NCBI GenBank assembly: GCA_020436165.1
Contig: JAGQYI010000019.1
Coordinates: 1-64,000 of the forward strand
Origin: Cyclobacteriaceae bacterium
GTDB taxonomy: Bacteria; Bacteroidota; Bacteroidia; Cytophagales; Cyclobacteriaceae
Length of the DNA stretch: 64,000 bases
Direction: 5' to 3'
The translations under genes and the position numbers were made by a program. Shown here piece by piece: positions 29,509 to 38,576 of the stretch. How positions within the stretch are numbered: position 1 is the stretch's first letter; each line of letters begins with the position of its first letter. The notes under the pieces are model-generated. The model was not told the origin of the DNA. It was given only the letters and a program-made list of their open reading frames with translations, and searched no databases.

Positions 29509-31431
29509 TTATTTATAACTTCTCTGCGTTAACTTCACATTTTCGAACATTAACGGCTCTTTATTCAGGGTCTCTTCTTTACCTTCTCCATTATACTGCC
29601 AGGCAGAAACATAGGAGTATTGGTCATCAATTCGGAGCGCTTCGCCCTCCGGAGTTTGCGATTCTTCCCTGAAGTGCCCACCGCACGATTCCTTGCGGTT
29701 TTGTGCGTCATCCACCATCAGCTCACCCAATTCAAGGAAATCTGCCACGCGATTGGCTTTTTCGAGCGACATATTGAGTTCATCGTTCGTGCCAACCACT
29801 TTTACATTTTTCCAGAATTCGTCCCTTATTTCCTTGATCTTCGCTTTTGCTATTTTTAAGCCTTCTTCTGTTCGAGACATACCCACATATTCCCACATCA
29901 CATGTCCTAATTCTTTATGGAAGTCGTCAACGGTTTTGTTTCCATTGATATTTAAAAGCTTATCAATTCTTTCCTTCACTTCTTTTTCAGCTTCTCGGAA
30001 AGCTTCATGATCGGTGCTTACTTTTTCATTGAGTTTACCCGCCAGGTAATCACCAATAGTATAAGGAATAACAAAGTAGCCATCGGCTAAACCTTGCATC
30101 AGTGCACTGGCGCCCAATCGGTTAGCTCCATGATCTGAGAAGTTGCATTCTCCAAGGGCATATAAGCCAGGTATAGAGGTCATAAGGTTGTAATCAACCC
30201 AAAGACCACCCATGGTGTAGTGCACCGCAGGGTAGATCATCATTGGTACTTCGTACGGGTTGTCGCCCTGTATCTGTTGGTACATATCGAACAGGTTTCC
30301 ATACCTTTGGCTGATCACATCTTTACCTAAACGCTTGATGGCATCGGCAAAGTCGAGGAATACTGCCTTTCCTGTTGCACCTACACCACGGCCTTCATCG
30401 CACACCATTTTAGCATTACGGGAAGCAACATCGCGGGGCACCAGATTACCAAATGAAGGGTATTTTCTTTCCAGGTAATAATCTCTTTCTTCTTCAGGTA
30501 TTTTAGTTGCTTCCAGAGCCGTAAGACCTGGCTTGCCTTCTTTTGGCACCCAGATTCTACCATCGTTCCGAAGCGATTCCGACATCAGCGTCAGTTTCGA
30601 TTGGTGATCGCCTGAAACAGGGATACAGGTAGGGTGGATCTGCGTAAAGCATGGGTTGGCAAAGAAAGCCCCTTTCTTATGTGCTCTCCAGGCTGCGGTA
30701 CCATTAGAACCCATCGCATTGGTTGACAGAAAGAAAACGTTTCCGTAACCACCAGTTGCTAACACAACTGCATGGGCTGCATGCGATTCTATTTTACCAG
30801 TTATCAGGTCGCGTGTGATAATTCCTTTGGCTTCGCCATCAATAAGTACCAGGTCAAGCATTTCCGTGCGGTCGAACAATTCAACCTTACCGGTTGCTAT
30901 TTGTCGGCTCAAAGCGCTGTAAGCGCCCAGCAGTAATTGTTGCCCTGTTTGTCCGCGTGCATAGAACGTACGGGATACTTGCGCACCACCAAAAGAACGG
31001 TTGTCTAGTTTTCCTCCATATTCACGTGCAAAGGGAACACCCTGAGCTACGCACTGATCAATAATATCATTACTTACTTCTGCCAGGCGGTACACATTGG
31101 CTTCACGCGAGCGGTAATCACCACCTTTTACGGTATCGTAAAACAAACGGAAAATGCTGTCGCCATCGTTGGGATAGTTTTTGGCAGCGTTAATACCACC
31201 CTGGGCAGCAATACTGTGTGCACGCCTTGGGCTGTCCTGGTAGCAGAAGTTTTTCACATTATAGCCAAGCTCGGCCAGTGAGGCAGCAGCCGAAGCGCCT
31301 CCTAAACCGGTACCTACTACAATAATGTCGTATTTTCTTTTGTTGGCTGGGTTTACCAGCTTGATGTTAAATTTATGTCTTGTCCATTTTTCGGCTATTG
31401 GGCCTTCAGGAACTTTAGAATCTAGCTTCAT
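29509..31431 (-). CDS. sdhA: succinate dehydrogenase / fumarate reductase flavoprotein subunit
   Basis: The FAD-binding catalytic subunit, 640 residues, oxidising succinate to fumarate. It has the Rossmann start [19 protein letters not shown] near residue 37, [15 protein letters not shown] with the histidine that carries covalent FAD near 82, and the catalytic-loop region [12 protein letters not shown] near 400. Subunit length and order (sdhC then sdhA) fit the Bacteroidota/epsilon-type complex II with a diheme SdhC. It starts two bases after sdhC ends, so coupling is tight. Confidence 0.96.
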   Translation of the reverse strand: MKLDSKVPEGPIAEKWTRHKFNIKLVNPANKRKYDIIVVGTGLGGASAAASLAELGYNVKNFCYQDSPRRAHSIAAQGGINAAKNYPNDGDSIFRLFYDTVKGGDYRSREANVYRLAEVSNDIIDQCVAQGVPFAREYGGKLDNRSFGGAQVSRTFYARGQTGQQLLLGAYSALSRQIATGKVELFDRTEMLDLVLIDGEAKGIITRDLITGKIESHAAHAVVLATGGYGNVFFLSTNAMGSNGTAAWRAHKKGAFFANPCFTQIHPTCIPVSGDHQSKLTLMSESLRNDGRIWVPKEGKPGLTALEATKIPEEERDYYLERKYPSFGNLVPRDVASRNAKMVCDEGRGVGATGKAVFLDFADAIKRLGKDVISQRYGNLFDMYQQIQGDNPYEVPMMIYPAVHYTMGGLWVDYNLMTSIPGLYALGECNFSDHGANRLGASALMQGLADGYFVIPYTIGDYLAGKLNEKVSTDHEAFREAEKEVKERIDKLLNINGNKTVDDFHKELGHVMWEYVGMSRTEEGLKIAKAKIKEIRDEFWKNVKVVGTNDELNMSLEKANRVADFLELGELMVDDAQNRKESCGGHFREESQTPEGEALRIDDQYSYVSAWQYNGEGKEETLNKEPLMFENVKLTQRSYK

Positions 31432-31433
31432 AT

Positions 31434-32120
31434 CTATCCAATGCTTTTAAGGTACAACATAATTGGAATGAGTGCGAAAAGCGCTGGCACTACAATAGCA
31501 TATAGCTTTCCAACAACTTTTATAAAACCAGTGTATTTTACATGGCTTAAACCAAGTGATTGGAATGCACTACTGAATCCATGCCACAAATGGAACGCCA
31601 AGACGCCCATTGAAAGAATATAGAATCCTGCTATCAAAGGGTTTTGGTACGATTCAACAACCAAACGATAGGCATCGTGCATTTCTACTCCGTTAACGGT
31701 AACCATAGGTACATGGCCAAATTTGAGCACATACCAGTAACCACGAAGGTGCAAGAGAATAAATATCAGGATCAATGTTCCTAATAAGGTCATGCTTCTG
31801 GACGCCCAACTGCTACTCACATTTCCGGGGGCAACTTTGTACCCAACGGGCCGGGCTTTTTTGTTTCTAAAATAAAGTGTGAAAGAAACGTAAATGTGTA
31901 AAAGAATAAAGAAAAAATTACCCTTGGAAATGGCCTGAATCAACGGATTATGGGCCATAAACTGGGTATAAATGTTAAAGGACTCTCCACCATCGTTTTT
32001 GAGCAATTGCAGGTTACCTGCAAGGTGCACAGCTAAAAATAAAGTTAGGAAGAGCCCCGTCAGCGCCATAATGACTTTCCGTCCTACGGTGCTTGTTAAT
32101 GTGTTAGTAATCCAACTCAT
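31434..32120 (-). CDS. sdhC: succinate dehydrogenase cytochrome b subunit (diheme type)
   Basis: A 228-residue, five-helix membrane anchor of the SdhC/FrdC type found in Bacteroidota, binding heme b and menaquinone. Candidate heme-ligand histidines lie in the helices at [27 protein letters not shown] and [14 protein letters not shown]. No sdhD is needed in this type. It is the first gene of the operon and follows a well-formed promoter. Confidence 0.92.
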   Translation of the reverse strand: MSWITNTLTSTVGRKVIMALTGLFLTLFLAVHLAGNLQLLKNDGGESFNIYTQFMAHNPLIQAISKGNFFFILLHIYVSFTLYFRNKKARPVGYKVAPGNVSSSWASRSMTLLGTLILIFILLHLRGYWYVLKFGHVPMVTVNGVEMHDAYRLVVESYQNPLIAGFYILSMGVLAFHLWHGFSSAFQSLGLSHVKYTGFIKVVGKLYAIVVPALFALIPIMLYLKSIG

Positions 32121-32155
32121 ATTAAGGCTTGTTTAAGTATAATTTGAAAGGTCGT

Positions 32156-32187
32156 CAAAGATACATCTCGTGCCTGAACTACCCAAT
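32156..32187 (-). promoter_or_regulatory. promoter of the sdh operon
   Basis: On the minus strand a TTG (-33) is followed after 20 bases by TATCTTTG, matching the Bacteroidota TTTG/TAnnTTTG promoter. Transcription would begin about 30 bases before sdhC. The rest of the ~200-base gap to the regulator gene has no other clear signal. Confidence 0.6.
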
Positions 32188-32320
32188 GGAAATTCATATC
32201 AATATTAATTCTAAATAGTTATACGGTTATTTGTTAAAAGGTTAATAAGTATGCGATTAAATTGAATTAAGGAAGAACGGATAATAAAGGCAATCTCAAA
32301 ATAAAATTGGCACATACCAA

Positions 32321-33802
32321 TTAACCGGTAACCAAATCACTTATCTCCTTCCTAAGTTTCAAAAGCTGGCTCTCTCTTTCAATTAGTCTGGGGTTTGGCA
32401 TACCATCTTCAAACATATCGTAATGTTCCAGCACCCATTGTTTTGTAACGGTAACTTCTTTGATGGCAGGATCATTTACAAACCTGGTTTTAGAAACAAA
32501 ACGACTGTTTATAAGGAACCCAACAGATATGCAACAGTTGAGGTTTTCTGAAGGTAGCATAGGATATGCCACAGAAATTATAAGATACTGGTAGTTGCTG
32601 CCCTTATAACTTACTTTGTAAACAGTGCAAACAGGCTTTGAGTCTCCTGCTTTTTGGAATTGGCTCAAGGTAGTATATGCCGTCCATCTTTGGCAGGCTT
32701 TGTCTTCTACAAAAGAATTAACGTTTTGTGGCAGGCCTGAACCGTTTAACGCTTTGGTTAGCGTAATGGTATTGTTTGTTAGGGCATGGTTGTAGCGGGT
32801 AAAGAAAAGCTGCGGGAACCGGAAATATTTTGGTACCAGGTTGGTAATCCGTAACATGAACATCTCTGCGTTAGAATGGTTTCGTTCCATCAAGCGGATT
32901 ACTTCAGAAGGAGAAAACTTGTCTTTCTGAGTGAAATCCACAAGGCCCTTGGTAAAAAGGCGCTCATCGAGCAGCAAGGCACTTGCAAAATAGTACGATC
33001 TGAAATTATTGAGCACATGCTCAAATGAGAGTGTTTCAATCCAAGAGGAGGTTAGTGGCCGCTTGGTGGCTCCCAAAACATTAAAACCAACCTCCCTGCT
33101 TAAAATGAATAGTTTTTGTGCGGATGATAATTTAGAGTTTAGCAAAAGCTTTGGCCTTTTGCCCGGCACCAGCAAGTAACGCAATTTATCCAGCCTGGGC
33201 TGATTACTGAAGCCATCAAAATCAAAGGAATACTTGTATGTATTTGTAAGCAAACCCTTGAGTTTTTCCTCGATATGAGAGGAATGAACATTGATATTAA
33301 GCCTTCTTCGAACTTCTTTCGCTTTTTCTTCCAGCTCAGGAAAATAATTGTCGTGCATTTCCTGGTAGGAGCGCAAAACAGAAAAATAAAGACTTTCTAC
33401 CTTAAAATCATGCTCCCTGCCAATGCGGATGATAGCATCTACAAAGGCGCTGAATTGAACCGGTGCAGTAGAGAGAAGTACCAGAAGATCATGCGAATTA
33501 ACTCCAAAGAACTCCAGCGGTAACTCACTTAGCAAATCTGTTTTAACTAATGACGAAATAGGTGTAAGCTTTTTGTCAAGTTGTAAGGATACAAGGTTGT
33601 CATAGCTGGTATCAAGCGCTTCTGCCAGTGCATCAATTTTCTCCGGCTTGGGATATTTTTTACCTTTTTCGATCTCGTTCAGATACGATTTCGAAATACC
33701 GGTTCTGTCAGATAACTGAGACAGGGATAGTCCGCTTTCTGCTCTAAGCTGTTTTAACTTGAGCCCAAATATGAATTTGATATTGGGAGCAGAAATTTGC
33801 AT
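32321..33802 (-). CDS. XRE-family regulator with DUF2083-like C-terminus (ScfR/RamB/PrpR type)
   Basis: A 493-residue regulator. The N-terminal helix-turn-helix (LKQLRAESGLSLSQLSDRTG, then GISKSYLNEIEKGKKYPKPE) is standard XRE/Cro. The middle looks like a degenerate ImmA/IrrE-type domain without an HExxH motif. The C-terminus resembles the short-chain fatty acyl regulator domain (a cysteine-containing CCISVGF segment near residue 435). Family members respond to acyl-CoA and control acetate, propionate and glyoxylate genes. It sits just upstream of sdhCAB and divergent from the SulP group; two dyads precede it, so autoregulation is likely. Confidence 0.82.
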   Translation of the reverse strand: MQISAPNIKFIFGLKLKQLRAESGLSLSQLSDRTGISKSYLNEIEKGKKYPKPEKIDALAEALDTSYDNLVSLQLDKKLTPISSLVKTDLLSELPLEFFGVNSHDLLVLLSTAPVQFSAFVDAIIRIGREHDFKVESLYFSVLRSYQEMHDNYFPELEEKAKEVRRRLNINVHSSHIEEKLKGLLTNTYKYSFDFDGFSNQPRLDKLRYLLVPGKRPKLLLNSKLSSAQKLFILSREVGFNVLGATKRPLTSSWIETLSFEHVLNNFRSYYFASALLLDERLFTKGLVDFTQKDKFSPSEVIRLMERNHSNAEMFMLRITNLVPKYFRFPQLFFTRYNHALTNNTITLTKALNGSGLPQNVNSFVEDKACQRWTAYTTLSQFQKAGDSKPVCTVYKVSYKGSNYQYLIISVAYPMLPSENLNCCISVGFLINSRFVSKTRFVNDPAIKEVTVTKQWVLEHYDMFEDGMPNPRLIERESQLLKLRKEISDLVTG

Positions 33803-33821
33803 TTTGCGAATTTTCGCTAAA
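33802..33821. promoter_or_regulatory. dyad overlapping the regulator start (possible operator)
   Basis: An imperfect dyad, arms TTTnGCGAA and TTCGCnAAA around a central TT, covers the regulator's 5' end. Eight of nine arm positions pair. It is placed to block expression of the regulator gene. Confidence 0.4.
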
Positions 33822-33849
33822 GTTACTTAAGGGTTGCAACTCAAACAAA
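33818..33849 (-). promoter_or_regulatory. promoter of the ScfR-like regulator
   Basis: On the minus strand TTTG is followed after exactly 20 bases by TAACTTTA, close to the TAnnTTTG consensus. The -33 TTTG is one half of the palindrome at 33843-33856. The predicted leader is short, about 10 bases. Confidence 0.45.
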
Positions 33850-33856
33850 TTTGTTT
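33843..33856. promoter_or_regulatory. perfect 14-bp palindrome between divergent promoters
   Basis: AAACAAATTTGTTT is identical to its reverse complement. Each half supplies the TTTG -33 element of one of the two divergent promoters, so a bound repressor would block both. The likely binder is the adjacent XRE regulator, by inference only. Confidence 0.55.
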
Positions 33857-33881
33857 CGTAGTGGTGATAAAGATATTTTTG
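33850..33881 (+). promoter_or_regulatory. promoter for the small secreted protein and SulP group
   Basis: TTTG, 20 bases, TATTTTTG: a full match to the Bacteroidota promoter form. Transcription would start near 33887, ahead of the TTG start at 33904. Confidence 0.65.
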
Positions 33882-33903
33882 TTCTTAAACTAACCAGATC
33901 TGT

Positions 33904-34209
33904 TTGAAAAATACGGTTGACATACTTTTGGTTTTTTTGCTGCTGAGTGTTTTCTCCATGCAAATAGGTATGAGCTGTTTTCAAATGAAAAAACACGATG
34001 CAACAATTGCGTTATTAGATGCAGCAGATGCAGGACAGCAGGAAGGGGATTCTAAATCGGAAGTAGACCTAAAAGAATTCAATTTCAATAAACTGAAAAG
34101 ACCTGAAATGAAACTTAGTTGCCAGTATTGCATTGAACACAACCGATCATATACTTTTCCTCTTTCATTGATTTTTCTTGAAACAGCTACTCCGCCCCCC
34201 AGGGTTTAG
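33904..34209 (+). CDS. small exported protein of unknown function, C-x-x-C
   Basis: An unrecognised 101-residue protein. An N-terminal hydrophobic stretch (VDILLVFLLLSVFSMQIGMS) can act as signal or anchor, followed directly by a cysteine. An acidic middle (EGDSKSEVDLKEF) and a CQYCIEHNR motif follow, ending TATPPPRV. The TTG at 33904 is the best start because ATG 33958 would cut the hydrophobic stretch in half. A well-formed promoter precedes it and SulP follows after 87 bases, so it may be co-expressed. The cysteine pair could bind metal or form a disulfide; no function is proposed. Confidence 0.5.
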   Translation: MKNTVDILLVFLLLSVFSMQIGMSCFQMKKHDATIALLDAADAGQQEGDSKSEVDLKEFNFNKLKRPEMKLSCQYCIEHNRSYTFPLSLIFLETATPPPRV

Positions 34210-34296
34210 TTATTCTTTGAGTGTGAACAACGCCTGGCTCTTTCCTTCTAAAAGAGTCTGAAATAAATTTTACAAAGGTCAACTAATAGAAAATCA

Positions 34297-35853
34297 ATGA
34301 ATTTATTTAACAATTTTAAAAAAGACTTACCTGCCAGTATTGTGGTTTTGTTTGTGGCCATACCACTGTGTCTTGGAATTGCCCTTGCAAGTGGGGCTCC
34401 GCTGCTTTCAGGAATTATAGCGGGAATTATCGGTGGTGTGCTGGTGGGCTCGCTGAGTGGTTCTTCGCTGGGAGTAAGCGGACCTGCAGCCGGCCTTGCC
34501 GTAATCGTGCTTAACTCAATTACTGAATTAGGCGGATTTGAGACATTTCTGCTTTCTGTAGTTATTGCAGGTGTTATCCAAATTATACTGGGGGTAGTAA
34601 AAGCCGGTGTTATCGGGTATTACTTTCCTTCTGCCGTTATTAAAGGAATGCTAACCGGCATTGGTATCGTAATTATTTTCAAGCAGATACCGCATGCGTT
34701 TGGATACGATGCCGATTTTGAAGGAGAATTTTCTTTTCTTCAACCAGACGGGCACACAACTTTTTCGGAGTTGTATTACATGCTCGATCGGATTACCCCG
34801 AGCGCCATCCTAATAGCTGCGCTAGGCTTGGTAATAATTTTAGTTTGGGATAATATCTTATCCAAAAAGCACACTTTTTTTAAGCTGCTTCAAGGGCCAA
34901 TTGTAGCTGTTGTTGCAGGTATATTTTACCAGGTGCTAATGAAGAACTATTGGCCATCTATGGCGCTTGGAAACCAACACCTTGTTAATGTTCCTGTTTC
35001 CGGTTCATTTTCTGACTTCCTAAATCTTTTTACATTACCTGATTTTAGCCAGATTCTGAACCCGCAGGTTTATGTGGTCGGCATTACCATTGCTGTGGTA
35101 GCCAGTTTGGAAACACTTTTGAGTGTGGAGGCTACGGATAAACTTGATCCTCATAAGCGGGTTACACCAACAAATCAGGAGTTAAAAGCTCAGGGTATCG
35201 GTAATGTGGTTTCGGGGCTTATTGGTGGTTTACCAATAACGCAGGTAATCGTGCGCAGTTCAGCCAATGTACAATCGGGTGGACAAACCAAGCTTTCAAC
35301 AATACTTCATGGTATTCTTTTAGTATTGGTGGTGGTAATTATACCCAAAGTTCTGAATATGATCCCACTGGCTGTTCTGGCCAGTATATTGATTGTGGTG
35401 GGTTTCAAACTAGCAAAGCCTTCGCTGTTTATAAACATGTACAAACTTGGTAAAGACCAGTTTTATCCCTTTGTACTTACCGTTATTGTTCTTGTGTTTA
35501 CCGATTTGCTCACCGGAATAGGTGTTGGCTTGCTCATAGGAGTAATCATCATATTGAGAAGAAACTTTAAGAATTCTCATTTCCTTCATTTGGAAGATAA
35601 ACTTGAACAGGATAAGCATCATAAAATACGAATTACATTATCTGAAGAAGTTACCTTTTTAAATAAAGCAGCTATTCTAAAAGAGTTGAACGACATTAAG
35701 CCTGACAGTGAAGTTACCATTGACATGTCAAAATCCTTTAGCATTGACTATGATGTCTTGGAAATTATTGACAACTTCACGCAGGTAGCTGAAGAAAAAA
35801 ATATTAAGGTTACATTAATAGGAAGAGGGGAAGAAGTAACCGCAGATTATTAA
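34297..35853 (+). CDS. SulP-family anion transporter (probable bicarbonate/sulfate)
   Basis: A 518-residue SulP/SLC26 transporter with about 12-14 membrane segments and a C-terminal STAS domain (from about residue 430). GVSGPAAGLAVIVLNSI near residue 68 and GLPITQVIVRSSANVQSGGQ near 310 are family-typical. It lies 11 bases before a beta carbonic anhydrase gene, which favours bicarbonate uptake over sulfate, because SulP-carbonic anhydrase pairs or fusions are known to work that way. Specificity itself is not visible in the sequence. Confidence 0.9.
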   Translation: MNLFNNFKKDLPASIVVLFVAIPLCLGIALASGAPLLSGIIAGIIGGVLVGSLSGSSLGVSGPAAGLAVIVLNSITELGGFETFLLSVVIAGVIQIILGVVKAGVIGYYFPSAVIKGMLTGIGIVIIFKQIPHAFGYDADFEGEFSFLQPDGHTTFSELYYMLDRITPSAILIAALGLVIILVWDNILSKKHTFFKLLQGPIVAVVAGIFYQVLMKNYWPSMALGNQHLVNVPVSGSFSDFLNLFTLPDFSQILNPQVYVVGITIAVVASLETLLSVEATDKLDPHKRVTPTNQELKAQGIGNVVSGLIGGLPITQVIVRSSANVQSGGQTKLSTILHGILLVLVVVIIPKVLNMIPLAVLASILIVVGFKLAKPSLFINMYKLGKDQFYPFVLTVIVLVFTDLLTGIGVGLLIGVIIILRRNFKNSHFLHLEDKLEQDKHHKIRITLSEEVTFLNKAAILKELNDIKPDSEVTIDMSKSFSIDYDVLEIIDNFTQVAEEKNIKVTLIGRGEEVTADY

Positions 35854-35864
35854 GGAGATAGAAT

Positions 35865-36482
35865 ATGAGAACACATACCAAAGAATCGCAACAGAATATG
35901 ACGCCAGAAAAGGCCATGCAATACCTAAAGGAAGGGAATGAACGCTTCGTTCAAAATTTGAAAGCCCACAGAGATCATCTGGAACAGGTAAACGAAACAA
36001 GGGAAGGGCAGTATCCTTTTGCTACAATATTAAGTTGTATTGACTCAAGGGTGTCTGCGGAATTAATTTTTGACCAGGGACTGGGTGATATTTTCAGTAT
36101 TCGAATAGCAGGCAACATTCTTAATGAAGATATAGTAGGAAGTATGGAGTTTGCGTGTAAAATTGCCGGATCAAAACTTATAGTAGTTTTGGGCCATACA
36201 CGCTGTGGCGCTGTTAATGGTGCGGTAAAAGATGTGAAAATGGGAAGTCTTTCCGGGCTTTTGGCCAAAATTAAACCGGCTATTGAAACAGTAGAAAGTA
36301 AGGCAGAGCACGACCATGGAAGCGACCCCTACCTTGATGAGGTAGTAGAGCAAAACGTACAAAACGTGGCAAAGGAAATTTTGGAAAGAAGCCCTATTTT
36401 GAAAGACATGGTAGAAAGCGGGGAAATCGATATTGCCAAAGGGGTGTATTCTGTGGATACAGGAATGGTTGAGTTTTGCTAA
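35865..36482 (+). CDS. beta-class carbonic anhydrase
   Basis: Interconverts CO2 and bicarbonate. The zinc ligands and dyad are present: CIDSRV (Cys, with the Asp-Arg dyad) near residue 51, and GHTRCGAVNGAV (His and Cys) near 107. The length of 205 residues fits the beta class. It starts 11 bases after the SulP transporter stop, evidently one transcript. It likely supplies or traps bicarbonate for carboxylases. Confidence 0.95.
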   Translation: MRTHTKESQQNMTPEKAMQYLKEGNERFVQNLKAHRDHLEQVNETREGQYPFATILSCIDSRVSAELIFDQGLGDIFSIRIAGNILNEDIVGSMEFACKIAGSKLIVVLGHTRCGAVNGAVKDVKMGSLSGLLAKIKPAIETVESKAEHDHGSDPYLDEVVEQNVQNVAKEILERSPILKDMVESGEIDIAKGVYSVDTGMVEFC

Positions 36483-36544
36483 GGCTAAGAAATAATGTTT
36501 CTGATAATGTTTTGATGGAATCAGGATATTTTTGTACTGATTCT

Positions 36545-37189
36545 ATGAAGCAGTTTACGGAGAGTTTGTCAGAAGTTTTAAGGGGGCCTTTACCTGGTAT
36601 TGAAGCTCAAAAAAGAATGATGCCAAGGGCAGAAACCCTCTTTGATCGTTTTTCGATTGAAGTGAAAAAGGGGGCCAAAGAAGGAGCAGTTCTTTTGTTG
36701 CTTTATCCTAAAGATGGGGACATCTTTTTCCCGCTCACACTGCGCCAAACATATAACGGGGCTCACTCTGGTCAAATCAGCTTTCCCGGTGGAAAAATTG
36801 AGCCAACGGATGATTCACCAACAGATACAGCACTCAGGGAAACACAGGAAGAGTTAGGCATTAATAGGTCTTCAATTCAGATTCTTGGCAAACTTACTGA
36901 TCTGTTTATCATGGCCAGTAATTTTAATGTTCGCCCTGTGGTAGGCTATGTGTCTGAAGTTCCTGATTTTAAAATTGATAATAGGGAAGTGGCTGAAGTC
37001 ATTGAAATTTCAATTGGTCAGCTACTGGATACCCGATTAGTGAAAGAGAAAGAAATGAAGGTCAATAACAAATACCCAATACAGGCTCCCTATTTTGACT
37101 TTGGCGGATATCATGTTTGGGGAGCTACTGCCATGATGTTATCTGAATTTAAGGAACTGATTAAAGGGAAAGGAATTGCTGCGTTTTAA
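36545..37189 (+). CDS. Nudix hydrolase, CoA pyrophosphatase type
   Basis: A 214-residue Nudix enzyme that should cut CoA or acyl-CoA to 4'-phosphopantetheine and 3',5'-ADP. The CoA-Nudix signature LTLRQTYNGAHSGQISFPGG precedes the Nudix box (GGKIEPTDDSPTDT, then ALRETQEELGI). I chose ATG 36545 over the upstream TTG at 36476, which overlaps the carbonic anhydrase gene, because it gives the usual family length. It is probably the last gene of the SulP transcript or has its own promoter. Confidence 0.88.
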   Translation: MKQFTESLSEVLRGPLPGIEAQKRMMPRAETLFDRFSIEVKKGAKEGAVLLLLYPKDGDIFFPLTLRQTYNGAHSGQISFPGGKIEPTDDSPTDTALRETQEELGINRSSIQILGKLTDLFIMASNFNVRPVVGYVSEVPDFKIDNREVAEVIEISIGQLLDTRLVKEKEMKVNNKYPIQAPYFDFGGYHVWGATAMMLSEFKELIKGKGIAAF

Positions 37190-37230
37190 AAAGATACGCC
37201 CGTAGGTGGCGTTTAACAATCAAATAAATT

Positions 37231-38481
37231 ATGCATACAAAAGAAGCGTTTATAACAAACGATGCCATAATACTGGGAATTTTAATGGGCCTTTTGGCCC
37301 TGGTTTTTATCACCTCTGAAAGGGAAGGTGCATTTTGGAAAAAGTTTTATACCTACGTGCCAACTGTGCTCTTATGCTACTTTCTGCCTTCTCTGTTAAA
37401 CTCTTTTGGTTTGGTAGATGGAGAAAAGAGCCGACTCTATTTTGTTGCTTCCCGCTTTTTGCTTCCGGCAAGTCTTGCCTTGCTTACCTTAAGCGTTGAT
37501 TTAAGGGAAATAAAGAAGCTCGGCTTTAAAGCAGTGATTATGTTCTTTGCCGGTACGGCTGGTATTATACTAGGTGGGCCGCTGGCTATTCTTATAACTT
37601 CGTTTATTGCCCCGGATGTTGTAGGTGGTGTTGGCCCCGAGGCGATTTGGAGGGGCATGTCAACTATAGCCGGTAGCTGGATAGGAGGAGGAGCCAACCA
37701 GGCTGCAATGTACGAAGTGTTTAAGCCGTCAGCTCATCTTTACTCTACAGTAATTGCGGTAGATGTAATAATTGCCAATATTTGGATGGGCTTTCTTCTG
37801 TTCGGTATTGGCAGGTCCAAAAGTATCGATAAATTCTTCAAAGCAGATTCTTCCTCTATTGAGGAAGTAAAGCATAGGGTAGAAGCCTACCGTTTGAGCA
37901 TTGCCAAAATACCAACCCTATCCGATTTAATAAAAATACTGACAGTGGGTTTCGGTGCTGTGGCCATCGGCCATGCAATAGCAGGAGTAATTGCTCCTTA
38001 TTTTAAAGAGAATTTTCCTGTTTTGGAACGTATTAGTTTAACAAGCGAGTTCTTCTGGATCGTAGTTATTGCAACGCTCGTTGGTCTCATTCTGTCCTTC
38101 ACCAAAACAAGGACCCTGGAAGGAGTAGGAGCTTCCAGAGTTGGCAGTGCCTTTGTGTATGTGCTTATTGCCACCATTGGAATGAAGATGAACATCATGG
38201 CTATTTTCGATAACCCAGCCTTGTTTTTGGTAGGAGCACTCTGGATGGTTGTACATGTAATCATATTGATTATTGTGGCCAAGCTTATTAAAGCTCCTTT
38301 TTTCTTTTTGGCTGTTGGCAGTCAGGCTAATGTGGGTGGTGCCGCTTCTGCCCCTGTGGTGGCTTCAGCTTTTCATCCTTCTTTAGCTCCCGTTGGTGTT
38401 TTATTGGCTGTTTTAGGTTATACCATTGGTACCTTAGGCGCCTATATTACAGGTTTAATGATGCAGGCGGTAGCGCCATAA
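37231..38481 (+). CDS. DUF819-family membrane protein
   Basis: A 416-residue polytopic membrane protein, about 11 segments, of the DUF819 (YjcL-like) family, common in Bacteroidota and of unknown substrate. Characteristic glycine-rich stretches are STIAGSWIGGGANQAAMYEV and, near the C-terminus, VGSQANVGGAASAPVVASAF, which look like the two half-repeats of a transporter. It follows the Nudix gene by 41 bases on the same strand; whether they are functionally linked is unclear. Confidence 0.85.
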   Translation: MHTKEAFITNDAIILGILMGLLALVFITSEREGAFWKKFYTYVPTVLLCYFLPSLLNSFGLVDGEKSRLYFVASRFLLPASLALLTLSVDLREIKKLGFKAVIMFFAGTAGIILGGPLAILITSFIAPDVVGGVGPEAIWRGMSTIAGSWIGGGANQAAMYEVFKPSAHLYSTVIAVDVIIANIWMGFLLFGIGRSKSIDKFFKADSSSIEEVKHRVEAYRLSIAKIPTLSDLIKILTVGFGAVAIGHAIAGVIAPYFKENFPVLERISLTSEFFWIVVIATLVGLILSFTKTRTLEGVGASRVGSAFVYVLIATIGMKMNIMAIFDNPALFLVGALWMVVHVIILIIVAKLIKAPFFFLAVGSQANVGGAASAPVVASAFHPSLAPVGVLLAVLGYTIGTLGAYITGLMMQAVAP

Positions 38482-38534
38482 AAATGATACACTAAATTTA
38501 TAATCTCATTTCAATGTTAAGGCCATATTTCTTA

Positions 38535-38542
38535 TAACTTTG
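38535..38542 (+). promoter_or_regulatory. candidate -7 element of the ccsBA promoter
   Basis: TAACTTTG fits TAnnTTTG, about 35 bases before the CcsBA start codon. The -33 region has only a poor match. Confidence 0.45.
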
Positions 38543-38576
38543 CCCTGCATTTATAGTTCATCTCATCCATTCAACT

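Noticed and set aside
37196-37213. ACGCC/GGCGT hairpin after the Nudix gene as a terminator
   Set aside because: The stem is five pairs and only a short T-run follows, so termination is doubtful.
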